DNA of 64,000 nucleotides, from contig NZ_JALDAY010000010.1 of assembly GCF_022698165.1 (NCBI RefSeq), positions 62,001-126,000 on the forward strand, written 5' to 3'. The position numbers and the translations under genes are program-made. The notes beneath the pieces are model-generated. The model saw only the letters and a program-made list of their open reading frames with translations, made no database searches and was not told where the DNA came from. The stretch comes from Streptomyces cylindrosporus (lineage in GTDB: Bacteria > Actinomycetota > Actinomycetes > Streptomycetales > Streptomycetaceae). Shown here piece by piece: positions 24,106-31,260 of this stretch (position 1 is its first letter; the number at the start of each line of letters is the position of its first letter).

Positions 24106-25245
24106 ATGGGATGGCGGGGGCCGACGTATCGGACGGTGGACGGGGAGCGGATCGGCGGGACCTGGTGTCATGTCTGGCGGCGGCACCGGGGGAGCGACGA
24201 GTACTTCGTCGAGGATCTGGTCGTCTTCGCCGACGGCGCCGTCGGATGCGGGGAGTTGACGGATCTCGCCGGGCTGGAGCGGATGCTCGCCGCGGGCCGG
24301 ATCGCCGTCACGGATCCCGCGACGCCTCCCCGAGAGGAGCCGGCGGGCAGGTGGGCCTCGCGCAGCGGCGGGCCACTGACACCGGAGAGCTTCCTCGCCG
24401 AAGTCGCCGACCGGATCGAGGAGTTGGCCGGGCGGCCGACCGCCGTGCAGCGCTGCCGGGAGGCGGTCGGCCGGTTCCGGAAGACGCCCACCGAAGCCAA
24501 CCGGGGCCGGCTCCGGGAGGCCTACCTGGCCATTCCGGCGCACCTGCGCATCTTCTGCCTGGGCGACATGGACCGCCAGGACCGCCCGCTGCGGATCCTG
24601 CTCACGGACATCGGCGAACCGGTCGACGGCGACGGGCCGGTGGTCACGGCCGAGATGCACCAGGACGCGCTGGACTACTTCAAGCACGAGGACGAAGCCG
24701 TCGAGGGGGAGCGTGCCGCGCAGGCCGTCCGGCACGCCGACGACCCGACGGCCCCCGGGCGGCCGGCCGTCGTCCTGCACGAGACCTACTTCCCGAACGG
24801 CCGGCCGGCCGACCCCGGCCTCTCCGCCCTGCGCAACGACTTCCCGGCCCCCGTCCGCTGGGCCGGCGACATCTACCCCTCGGTGCTGCACGGCTACTGG
24901 GCCCTGTCGGTGGCCGAGGAGGCCGACCGGGTCACCGTCCGTGACGCCCCGACCCCGCGCGAGGCCCACGAACTCGGCAGTCGGGCCGCCCGGCGCGACG
25001 ACTGGACCGCCGTACGTCTCGGCGTCATGGCCGGGCTGCTGCGGGCCAAGTTCACCCAACACCCCGAACTGGCGGAGATCCTGCTCGGCACCGGAGACGC
25101 GACGATCGCCTACACCGGGTACTCGGAGTCCCCGTACTGGAGGGACACCCGGGACCGGGGCGGCCGCAACTGGACCGGTCGTCTGCTGGAGTTGGTCCGT
25201 GCGGAACTCCTTGCCGGGCGGGTCAGTTGGCCCACGGGGGAGTGA
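24106..25245 (+). CDS. NADAR-domain protein (DUF1768/YbiA-like) with a novel N-terminal half
   Basis: Protein of 379 residues. The C-terminal 145 residues match the NADAR fold: LRNDFPAPVRWAGDIYPSV, then DDWTAVRLGVMAGLLRAKF-type text near 300-317, LLGTGDATIAYTG, YWRDTRDRGGRNWTGRLL and a final basic helix. NADAR proteins cleave N-glycosidic bonds; some reverse guanosine ADP-ribosylation, and YbiA acts on damaged riboflavin intermediates. The usual SVEHAYQA motif reads SVLHGYWA here, so a conserved Glu is replaced by Leu. The N-terminal 215 residues (GTWCHVWRRHRGSDEYFVED ...) are not recognised. It starts 26 bases after the ImuB-like gene, with TAGGGT just upstream of the ATG, so it may also have its own leaderless promoter. 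Confidence 0.75.
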   Translation: MGWRGPTYRTVDGERIGGTWCHVWRRHRGSDEYFVEDLVVFADGAVGCGELTDLAGLERMLAAGRIAVTDPATPPREEPAGRWASRSGGPLTPESFLAEVADRIEELAGRPTAVQRCREAVGRFRKTPTEANRGRLREAYLAIPAHLRIFCLGDMDRQDRPLRILLTDIGEPVDGDGPVVTAEMHQDALDYFKHEDEAVEGERAAQAVRHADDPTAPGRPAVVLHETYFPNGRPADPGLSALRNDFPAPVRWAGDIYPSVLHGYWALSVAEEADRVTVRDAPTPREAHELGSRAARRDDWTAVRLGVMAGLLRAKFTQHPELAEILLGTGDATIAYTGYSESPYWRDTRDRGGRNWTGRLLELVRAELLAGRVSWPTGE

Positions 25246-25597
25246 TGCGGGTGCCGTCCTCCAGTTGCGCCTCCAGGCCTATGGACGTCGTGACCCAGGT
25301 GATCGCCGTCTGATCGGTCGGGTTCTCCACGCCCAGGGTCGCGCCGGGGTTGACGATCAGGGTGTCGCCGGCGGTGATGCGGTCGGTGCGGTCGTCGAGG
25401 GTGATCAGGAGTTCGCCGACGAGGAGGTGGAGGATCTCCTCGCGGCTCACCGTGTGGACGGGGGCCTTGGTGTTCGGCGGGATCTCGCCGCGCCAGGCGC
25501 AGAGTTCCTTGCTGCCGGTGAGGGGCGAGGCGTACGAGACGAAGCGGGCGCCGTGGATCTCGTGGGTGACGGCCTCGGAGGTGCGGATGACGGGCAT
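25223..25597 (-). CDS. Small cupin-domain protein
   Basis: Single-domain cupin of 124 residues (MPVIRTSEAVTHEIHG start, GGAAGG six bases upstream). The two cupin motifs are recognisable: PPNTKAPVHTVSREEILHLLVGE and GDTLIVNPGATLGVENP, though only some of the usual metal-binding His/Glu residues are kept. Its 3' end overlaps the NADAR gene on the opposite strand by 23 bases. It is divergent from a MarR regulator with twin palindromic operators in between, so it is the likely regulated target. Substrate or ligand unknown. Confidence 0.8.
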   Translation of the reverse strand: MPVIRTSEAVTHEIHGARFVSYASPLTGSKELCAWRGEIPPNTKAPVHTVSREEILHLLVGELLITLDDRTDRITAGDTLIVNPGATLGVENPTDQTAITWVTTSIGLEAQLEDGTRITPPWAN

Positions 25598-25642
25598 GAG
25601 TGCCTTCCGTTCGAGTCGAGTCGAGTCGGTCGGAGTCGAATG

Positions 25643-25691
25643 GTCAAGCTGCTTGACTACCTTTGCGGCTCCTATGGTCAAGCTGCTTGAC
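25643..25691. promoter_or_regulatory. Twin palindromic operators between the cupin and marR genes
   Basis: GTCAAGCTGCTTGAC occurs twice, at 25643-25657 and 25677-25691. Each copy is a perfect 7-1-7 palindrome and the copies start 34 bases apart, about three helical turns. A further half site GTCAAGG follows at 25698. They lie between divergent genes, one of which encodes a MarR repressor, so they are the probable MarR binding sites controlling both. Microrepeats of GAGTC/TCGAG precede them (25611-25640). Confidence 0.8.
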
Positions 25692-25720
25692 CAGTTCGTC
25701 AAGGGTGTTTCAATGCCCCC

Positions 25721-26167
25721 GTGCACAATTCCGAGGCCATGGCCCTGTCCGCCGCCCTGCTCGCCGTAGCCGGTGAGCTCACCCAGCGCATCAACGCGGG
25801 TGTCGTCGCCCGCGGTTTCGAAGGGGTGCGGCCCGCGCACGGGTTCGCCTTCACCCGGCTCGCCCCGGACGGGGCGACCGTGACCGAGCTCGCCGTCCAT
25901 CTCGGGGTCACCAAGCAGGCCGCGAGCCAGCTCGTCGACGATCTCGTGCGCAAGGGGTTCGCCGAGCGGCGGCCGCATCCCGTGGACGCGCGGGCCCGGC
26001 TGGTCGTGCTCACCGAGCGCGGGTGGGCGTGCACCCGGGCCGCCGAGGAGGTGGCCGGTGAAGTGGTCCAGGAGTGGGTCGGGGTCATCGGTGAGGGTGA
26101 AGTGCGGGCGTTGCGAGATCGATTGGGGCGGATTGCGCCCTATGGTCCCATCAGGCCCGCCTGGTGA
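25721..26167 (+). CDS. MarR-family transcriptional regulator
   Basis: Winged-helix regulator of 148 residues. The recognition region VTELAVHLGVTKQAASQLVDDLVRKG and the wing RRPHPVDARARLVVLTERG are typical MarR features. GTG at 25721 is taken as the start, but the ATG at 25739 (MALSAALLAV) is possible. It is divergent from the cupin gene and faces two identical palindromes that should be its operators. The ligand is unknown; MarR proteins commonly sense phenolic or oxidant signals. Confidence 0.85.
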   Translation: MHNSEAMALSAALLAVAGELTQRINAGVVARGFEGVRPAHGFAFTRLAPDGATVTELAVHLGVTKQAASQLVDDLVRKGFAERRPHPVDARARLVVLTERGWACTRAAEEVAGEVVQEWVGVIGEGEVRALRDRLGRIAPYGPIRPAW

Positions 26168-26277
26168 CGGTTCATCAGTGGCTACTGCAGAGTCAGTTAC
26201 CACTGGAAGTTTTTACTGACGCGTAACTTCACAGTTGCACTACTCGCCCGTAACTTGACGAGTGAACAGCATCCTTC

Positions 26278-26291
26278 GTGATCCGGATCAC
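26278..26291. promoter_or_regulatory. CRP-like palindrome upstream of the secreted lipase
   Basis: GTGATCCGGATCAC is a perfect 14-base palindrome of the form GTGA-N6-TCAC, the consensus of CRP-family sites, 48 bases before the lipase start. Streptomyces Crp recognises a GTG...CAC core. The motif CGTAACTT is also repeated twice just upstream (around 26222 and 26249). Confidence 0.45.
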
Positions 26292-26339
26292 AGGGCGTAA
26301 GGCCATCGCAACTCCCTTGAGCCGCAAGGAGATCACACG

Positions 26340-27212
26340 ATGCTGCCCTGGAAACGAGTGCTCAGACCCCTGGCCGCGCTGCTGCTGACAGCCGCCGCAG
26401 CCACCGTCCCCGCCGCCACCGCAGCTCAGGCGGCCGACGCCACCGCGAGCTCGTCGAGTGGCTGGAACGACTACTCCTGCAAGCCGTCCGCCGCCCATCC
26501 CCGCCCCGTCGTCCTGGTCCACGGCACCTTCGCCAACTCCGTCGACAACTGGCTGTCCTTCGCGCCCTATCTGGAGGACCGCGGTTACTGCGTCTTCTCC
26601 CTGGACTACGGCCAGCTGTCCGGCGTCCCGCTCATCTACGGCCTCGGCCCCATCGACAAGTCGGCAGAGCAACTCTCCGCCTACGTCGACAAGGTGCTCG
26701 CCGCCACCGGTGCCGCCAAGGTCGACATCGTCGGCCACTCGCAGGGCGGCATGATGCCCCGCTACTACCTCAAGTTCCTCGGCGGAGCGGCCAAGGTGAA
26801 CGCCATGGTCGGCATCGCGCCCAGCAACCACGGCACCGACCTGGACGGCCTGACCAACCTGCTGCCGTACTTCCCGGGCGCCGCGGACTTCCTGTCCACG
26901 TCCACCCCGGCGCTGGCCGACCAGGTCGTCGGCTCCGCCTTCCTCGCCAAGCTGAACGCGGGCGGCGACACCGTCCCCGGCGTCCACTACACGGTGATCG
27001 CCAGCAAGTACGACGAGGTCGTGACGCCTTACACGAGCCAGTTCCTGAGCGGTTCCGACGTGCACAACGTCCTCATCCAGAACCTGTGCGCGCTCGACCT
27101 CTCCGAACACGCCCTGCTCGGTCTCACCGACCGGATCGCGTTCCACGAGGTGGCCAACGCCCTCGACCCGGCGCACGCCACCGCCACCACCTGTGCGTCG
27201 GCGCTGAGCTGA
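26340..27212 (+). CDS. Secreted alpha/beta-hydrolase lipase/esterase
   Basis: Secreted lipase of 290 residues. The signal peptide ends near AAQAADA (about residue 32). The oxyanion segment VVLVHGTFANSVDNW and the nucleophile elbow GHSQGG near residue 130 define a class 2-type bacterial triacylglycerol lipase; the acid and His residues lie in the KYDEVVTPY and LSEHALLGL regions. Three Cys pairs are plausible in the mature protein (SCKPS, YCVFS, LCALD, TCASA). AAGGAG precedes the ATG. It resembles S. coelicolor and S. cinnamoneus LipA-type enzymes from memory. Confidence 0.9.
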   Translation: MLPWKRVLRPLAALLLTAAAATVPAATAAQAADATASSSSGWNDYSCKPSAAHPRPVVLVHGTFANSVDNWLSFAPYLEDRGYCVFSLDYGQLSGVPLIYGLGPIDKSAEQLSAYVDKVLAATGAAKVDIVGHSQGGMMPRYYLKFLGGAAKVNAMVGIAPSNHGTDLDGLTNLLPYFPGAADFLSTSTPALADQVVGSAFLAKLNAGGDTVPGVHYTVIASKYDEVVTPYTSQFLSGSDVHNVLIQNLCALDLSEHALLGLTDRIAFHEVANALDPAHATATTCASALS

Positions 27213-27220
27213 CGCACGAA

Positions 27221-27257
27221 CGGGGCCTGTCCGACCTGAGCCGCCGGACAGGCCCCG
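27221..27257. terminator. Bidirectional terminator between the lipase and AA10 oxidase genes
   Basis: A 13-base-pair perfect stem (27221-27233 with 27245-27257, CGGGGCCTGTCCG / CGGACAGGCCCCG) with an 11-base loop lies between the two convergent stops. Confidence 0.8.
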
Positions 27258-27273
27258 CCCCCCGTCGTGGCCG

Positions 27274-28266
27274 TCAGCGGCCGTGGCGGCCGCCGGTGGT
27301 CGCGCGGCGGCGGACCGAGGCGAACAGGGCCGCCGCTCCGAGGGCCAGAGCGGCGGCGCCGCCGATGGCCAGGTACGGGGTGGTGCCGCTGCCGCCGGTC
27401 TCGGCGAGGTTCTCCGAAGTGCCCGCCGCCTCCGGCTGGTTGGCGGCGACCGGCTCCGTGGTGGCCGCGGGCTCCGCGGACGTGCCGGCGTCCTGGTCGC
27501 CGTGGCCGTGGTGTTCGACCGTCGACCTGTCGGCACCGTCCGCGATCTGCTCGTCGGAGGGCGCGGAGGCGGTCGGGGCCGGGGTCGCGCCGCTCGTCGT
27601 ACCACTGCCGGAAGTGCTGCCGCTGCCGCCGCCGAAGGTGACGTCCGAGCAGGAGTAGAACGCCTCCGGGCTGTCCGAGCGCTGCCAGATCGCGTACAGG
27701 AGCTGCCTGCCGGAGCGGGCGGGGAGCGTGCCGGAGAAGGTGTAGAAGCCGCCCGAGGCGACCGGGTCGGTGGCCGTCGCGACGGGGTTGGCGAGGTCCA
27801 GGTCGGCCCAGGCCAGCGGCTTCGTCGGGTCGTAGCCGGGCTTGGTGACGTACACCTTGAAGGTGCCCTTGTGCGGGGCCGTCACACGGTACTTGAAGGT
27901 GTACGAGCCGCTCTTGACGGCGGTCGCGGGCCAGTCGGCGCGGGCCAGGTCGAGGCCCTTGAACTCGTCGTTGTTCGCGCTGCACAGCTTGCCGTCCGGG
28001 ATCAGCGCCTGGTGCTGCCCGTTCGCGTCACCGATGCGGATGCCGTTCCAGTCGTAGAGCGCCTGGGTGCCCCCAGCCGCGACCGCCGCCTTGCACGCGT
28101 CCGACTTCGGGCTCTCCGGGTTCTCCGCGTAGCACTGCGCGACCCGGCTGACCGGGTCCCCCATCGTGCCGTGCGCGGACGCCGGGGCGGCGGCCAGCGC
28201 GGTCAGGGCGAGCGGAGCCGCGCCGAGAACGGCGAGCGTTGCGACCTTGCGGCGGCGTGCGGGCAT
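27274..28266 (-). CDS. Cell-wall-anchored lytic polysaccharide monooxygenase (AA10)
   Basis: Copper enzyme precursor of 330 residues. The signal peptide ends ASA-H, leaving His32 as the mature N-terminus (HGTMGDPVSR), the histidine-brace residue of AA10 enzymes that oxidise chitin or cellulose. The catalytic domain runs to about residue 215 (FYSCSDVTFGGG). A Ser/Thr/Pro/Ala-rich linker of about 85 residues follows. The protein ends with LAETG, a hydrophobic helix and SVRRRATTGGRHGR, a class E-type sortase signal. Streptomyces usually secrete AA10 enzymes freely or with a binding domain, so the anchor places this one on the cell wall. GGAG lies upstream of the start. Confidence 0.9.
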   Translation of the reverse strand: MPARRRKVATLAVLGAAPLALTALAAAPASAHGTMGDPVSRVAQCYAENPESPKSDACKAAVAAGGTQALYDWNGIRIGDANGQHQALIPDGKLCSANNDEFKGLDLARADWPATAVKSGSYTFKYRVTAPHKGTFKVYVTKPGYDPTKPLAWADLDLANPVATATDPVASGGFYTFSGTLPARSGRQLLYAIWQRSDSPEAFYSCSDVTFGGGSGSTSGSGTTSGATPAPTASAPSDEQIADGADRSTVEHHGHGDQDAGTSAEPAATTEPVAANQPEAAGTSENLAETGGSGTTPYLAIGGAAALALGAAALFASVRRRATTGGRHGR

Positions 28267-28405
28267 CGGGGAACTCCTTGGGACGGGTGATCAGAAGCTA
28301 GCCCCAAGAAACCGTGAAATCGCCTGCTGGAGGCGGGTGATGGTGATCCTTATGGTCGCGTTAAGGGAGTGCTGAGACTGGGATCAGGTAGGTACCGTTC
28401 GCGGC

Positions 28406-28855
28406 ATGGAAGACGACGGGATCCGGCCGGCCGGCGCCGCCGACGTGGCGGCCGTGAAGGCCGTGACCGACGCCGCGTACCACCACTACATCGAGCGGAT
28501 CGGCGTGGTTCCGGTGCCCATGGAGGCGGACCACGCGGCGAACGTGGCCGCGGGGAAGGTGTTCGTGACGGGAGACCCCGTCATCGGGCTCGTCGTGCTG
28601 GAGGAGCACGACGACCATCTGTTCCTCGACAGCATCGCCGTCCACCCCGACGCGCACGGCAGGGGCGTGGGGGGACGGCTGCTGCGGTTCGTCGACGCCC
28701 GCGCGCGTGCGCTCGGCCTGCCCGAGGTCAGGCTCTACACCAACGCGATGATGTGGGAGAACCAGAAGATCTATCCGAAGTACGGCTACGAGGTCGTGGA
28801 GCGGCGCGTGGACGGTCCCTACGACCGCGTCCACTACCGCAAGCGGCTGGACTGA
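28406..28855 (+). CDS. GNAT-family N-acetyltransferase
   Basis: Acetyltransferase of 149 residues. The acetyl-CoA pyrophosphate-binding motif is VHPDAHGRGVGGRLL (the Q/RxxGxG/A pattern is R-G-V-G-G) and MMWENQKIYPKYGYEVVERR is the C-terminal motif B. The small-molecule or protein acceptor cannot be read from sequence. No Shine-Dalgarno sequence is evident, and TACCGT seven bases before the ATG suggests a leaderless transcript. Confidence 0.85.
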   Translation: MEDDGIRPAGAADVAAVKAVTDAAYHHYIERIGVVPVPMEADHAANVAAGKVFVTGDPVIGLVVLEEHDDHLFLDSIAVHPDAHGRGVGGRLLRFVDARARALGLPEVRLYTNAMMWENQKIYPKYGYEVVERRVDGPYDRVHYRKRLD

Positions 28856-28864
28856 CAGGCAGCG

Positions 28865-28999
28865 TCAGCCGTCCGGCCACCACGTGCGCGCGATGTCCTT
28901 TCGCACCTCCGGACGCCCGGCCGGACGCTCGTCGGCTTCCTCACGGACCTTGCGGGAGTCCGTCCTCTTCAGGGGCTTGTGCACGGTTGTCCGGCGCAT
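28865..28999 (-). CDS. Small basic protein of 44 residues
   Basis: A short ATG frame (MRRTTVHKPLKRTDSRKV ...) ends in TWWPDG. AAGGAGG lies four bases upstream of the start, as good a ribosome-binding site as any in the window. The product is highly charged (many Arg, Lys, Glu and Asp) with two adjacent Trp near the C-terminus and no membrane segment. It lies between the acetyltransferase and methyltransferase genes on the opposite strand. No family is recognised; it could be a small regulator or nucleic-acid binder. Confidence 0.55.
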   Translation of the reverse strand: MRRTTVHKPLKRTDSRKVREEADERPAGRPEVRKDIARTWWPDG

Positions 29000-29083
29000 G
29001 GCTGCCTCCTTCAGCGCCTACCGAGTTCCGCGTTCTCACGGAGGTAGACCCTTTTCGGGAGGGTGACTCATCGCTGCCGGTCT

Positions 29084-29128
29084 GTCAGTGGCGGCTGTCA
29101 CGATTCGATTGTCAGTGGCGGGTGTCAC
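29084..29128. promoter_or_regulatory. Direct repeat upstream of the methyltransferase gene
   Basis: GTCAGTGGCGGCTGTCAC (29084-29101) and GTCAGTGGCGGGTGTCAC (29111-29128) are 17/18 identical and start 27 bases apart. Each is partly symmetrical (TGNCAG-N6-CTGNCA in the first). The second ends 10 bases before the start codon, so a protein bound there would block initiation or translation start. The cognate regulator is unknown. Confidence 0.5.
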
Positions 29129-29138
29129 TCTTGGCCTC

Positions 29139-29765
29139 ATGACACACGACAACGAGCGTCTGACCGGGGCGAACGCCGGCACGGACCTGGACTGGGACGC
29201 GCAGGCGGCCGCCTTCGATGACGAACCGGACCACGGACTGCGCGATCCGGAGGTACGGCGGGCCTGGGCCGAGCGGCTGCGCGACTGGCTGCCGGGACGG
29301 GCCTTGGACGTCCTCGACCTCGGCTGCGGCACCGGCAGCCTGTCGCTCCTCGCGGCCGAACAGGGACACCGCGTCACCGGCGTCGACGGCTCCCCGGCCA
29401 TGATCGACCTGGCCCGGGCCAAGCTGGCCGGGCGTGACGCGGTGTTCCTCGTCGGTGACGCGGCGGCACCGCCGGTGGGCGAGCAGCGCTACGACGTGAT
29501 TCTCGTACGACACGTGGTGTGGGCGCTGCCCGACCCCGGCCGCGCCCTCCGGCACTGGCGCGGGCTGCTGCGCCCCGGCGGCCGCCTGGTGCTCGTCGAG
29601 GGCGTGTGGGGGACGGTCACGCCGGCCGGGATACCGGCCGACGTGCTGACCGGGCTCGTCACGCCCCTCGCCGCCGAGGTGCGGACGGAGCGGCTCTCGG
29701 GGGAGCCGGCGCTGTGGGGCAAGGAAGTGAGCGACGAGCGGTACGTGGTGGTCGCCATGGTGTGA
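29139..29765 (+). CDS. Class I SAM-dependent methyltransferase
   Basis: Methyltransferase of 208 residues. Motif I is VLDLGCGTGSLS (about 54-65), motif II GVDGSPAMIDLA, and post-I/III motifs are YDVILVRHVVWALPDP and GGRLVLVEG. This is the methyltransf_11/25 fold acting on small molecules; the substrate is unknown. The ATG at 29139 is chosen because the direct repeats lie upstream of it and because the N-terminal length fits. It converges on the DUF402 gene. Confidence 0.85.
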   Translation: MTHDNERLTGANAGTDLDWDAQAAAFDDEPDHGLRDPEVRRAWAERLRDWLPGRALDVLDLGCGTGSLSLLAAEQGHRVTGVDGSPAMIDLARAKLAGRDAVFLVGDAAAPPVGEQRYDVILVRHVVWALPDPGRALRHWRGLLRPGGRLVLVEGVWGTVTPAGIPADVLTGLVTPLAAEVRTERLSGEPALWGKEVSDERYVVVAMV

Positions 29766-29776
29766 GACCGGCCGGC

Positions 29777-30277
29777 TCAGGCCAGGAGCGTCTCGATGCC
29801 GGTCCCGCGGGCCAGCGCCTCCAGCTCGTCCAGTGCGGCGACGGCGGCCGCAGCGGCCCGCGGGTCCTTCTCCTCCAGACCACTGTCCGCGAACTCGTCC
29901 TCGTCCAGACGGCGTACGTCCGTGCCGTCCGCGGAGACCCACAGGTCCAGGTCGAGGTCCTCGACGACCAGCTCGCCGCCCGAGAGCACGGCGGGCCGGG
30001 TGATGTCGCAGTACCAGCCCTTCAGCGCGCCGTCGGCGTCCCGGACCTCCTTCACCGCGTACCAGCGGTCCCGCCAGTAGTACTCGGTGAAGACGTCGCC
30101 CGTCTCGAAGCGGACGAAGCCGAAGTCGCGGACGCCCTCGCCCGCCCAGGGGGCGCGTACGGCGACCCGGGTGCCGTCGTCGGCGAGCAGCTCGGCGTCG
30201 TAACGGATCTTCGTGCGGCCCGCCTTGACCAGGACGACGGTCAAGTCGCCGGTCCGCTCAGGTGAGTTCGCGGACAA
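29777..30277 (-). CDS. DUF402/FomD-like protein, probable nucleoside (di)phosphate hydrolase
   Basis: Protein of 166 residues of the DUF402 family. The core WYCDITRPAVLSGGELVVED with DLDLDLWV supplies the Asp cluster that binds divalent metal in FomD and in the staphylococcal nucleoside tri/diphosphatase. A basic N-terminal strand VVLVKAGRTKIRYDAELL is also typical. FomD hydrolyses a cytidylylated phosphonate; the housekeeping members probably remove nucleoside diphosphates. It overlaps the preceding acetyltransferase gene by 20 bases, forming an operon. Confidence 0.8.
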   Translation of the reverse strand: MSANSPERTGDLTVVLVKAGRTKIRYDAELLADDGTRVAVRAPWAGEGVRDFGFVRFETGDVFTEYYWRDRWYAVKEVRDADGALKGWYCDITRPAVLSGGELVVEDLDLDLWVSADGTDVRRLDEDEFADSGLEEKDPRAAAAAVAALDELEALARGTGIETLLA

Positions 30278-31190
30278 AGCGCACCTCCGACCCGCAGATC
30301 TCGTACCCGAACCACTTGTTGATCGCGAGCATCGGACCGTTGCCCGCGTCGTTGCCCGTCAGCGCCTCGGTGAAGCCGGCGGCCCGCGCGCGGTGCAGGG
30401 AGGCGTTCTTGGCGAGCTTGGCCAGGCCCCGGCCGCGGAAGTCGCGGGAGGTGCCGGTCATGGCGGTGGCGTAGCGGCGCGAGGCGGGGTCCGTGTGGGC
30501 CACGCTGAACGCGGCTGGGCGGCCCTCCACCAGCGCGACCATCGTCAGCTCCCGGTCGAGGAGGGGGTGTTTCCAGTTCTCCTCGATCCAGTTCTGGTAG
30601 TCGCCGAACTCGGTGTCCACGTCGCTCGGTTCGTCCGAGGCCGTCTCCGCGTCCAGCTCGAACAGCGGGCGCGGGTCGTCCGTGAACTCCGCGGCGCTGC
30701 GCAGCTCGACCCCGGCCGGCGGGGTCTCCAGCGGCGGGAGGGCGGCGGCGGTCAGGTCGAGGCGGAGGAAGTGGGCGGAGCGGCTGGCGTGGTAGCCGTG
30801 CCGCTCGGCGAAGGTGCGGTTGGCCGGCTCGTCCAGCACCCAGGCGAACAGCTTGGTCGCGCCGTGCGAGGTGAGGTGCTCCTCGGCCGCGCGGACCAGG
30901 AGGTCGCCGGCGCCGCGGCGGGTGCGGTCCGGGCGTACGTAGATGTTGAGCATGCCCTGGCCCGGCTCCGGGCTGTCGTGGGCCAGCTGCACCTGGGCCG
31001 TGCCGATCACCTCGCCGTCCTCCTCCGCGACGAGGGAGCGGAAGCGGGCGTCGGGGTGGGTGTGGGCGAGGCGGTGCACGATGGCCGCCGGGGTCCACAT
31101 GATGTACGGGAGGGCCAGATGCCGCACCAGGGCGAATGCCTCGACGTCGGCGGAGTCGTCGATGCGCAGGTCGCGCACGTTGAGTGTCAT
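30258..31190 (-). CDS. Tandem-domain GNAT acetyltransferase
   Basis: Protein of 310 residues with two GNAT domains (about 5-150 and 165-310), as in mycothiol synthase and related enzymes. The first carries YVRPDRTRRGAGDLLV and the second TGTSRDFRGRGLAKLAKNAS, each with the R-G-x-G acetyl-CoA motif. The start MTLNVRDLRIDDSAD is preferred to upstream in-frame ATGs because it fits the first beta strand. It is divergent from the GntR gene and precedes the DUF402 gene in an operon. Substrate unknown. Confidence 0.82.
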   Translation of the reverse strand: MTLNVRDLRIDDSADVEAFALVRHLALPYIMWTPAAIVHRLAHTHPDARFRSLVAEEDGEVIGTAQVQLAHDSPEPGQGMLNIYVRPDRTRRGAGDLLVRAAEEHLTSHGATKLFAWVLDEPANRTFAERHGYHASRSAHFLRLDLTAAALPPLETPPAGVELRSAAEFTDDPRPLFELDAETASDEPSDVDTEFGDYQNWIEENWKHPLLDRELTMVALVEGRPAAFSVAHTDPASRRYATAMTGTSRDFRGRGLAKLAKNASLHRARAAGFTEALTGNDAGNGPMLAINKWFGYEICGSEVRFVRELT

Positions 31191-31260
31191 TGGGCGCACG
31201 CTACGACGGGACACGCCCGGACGCCTCTCATTTTCCGGCGGGTGCGGGAGAATCGGCAGC

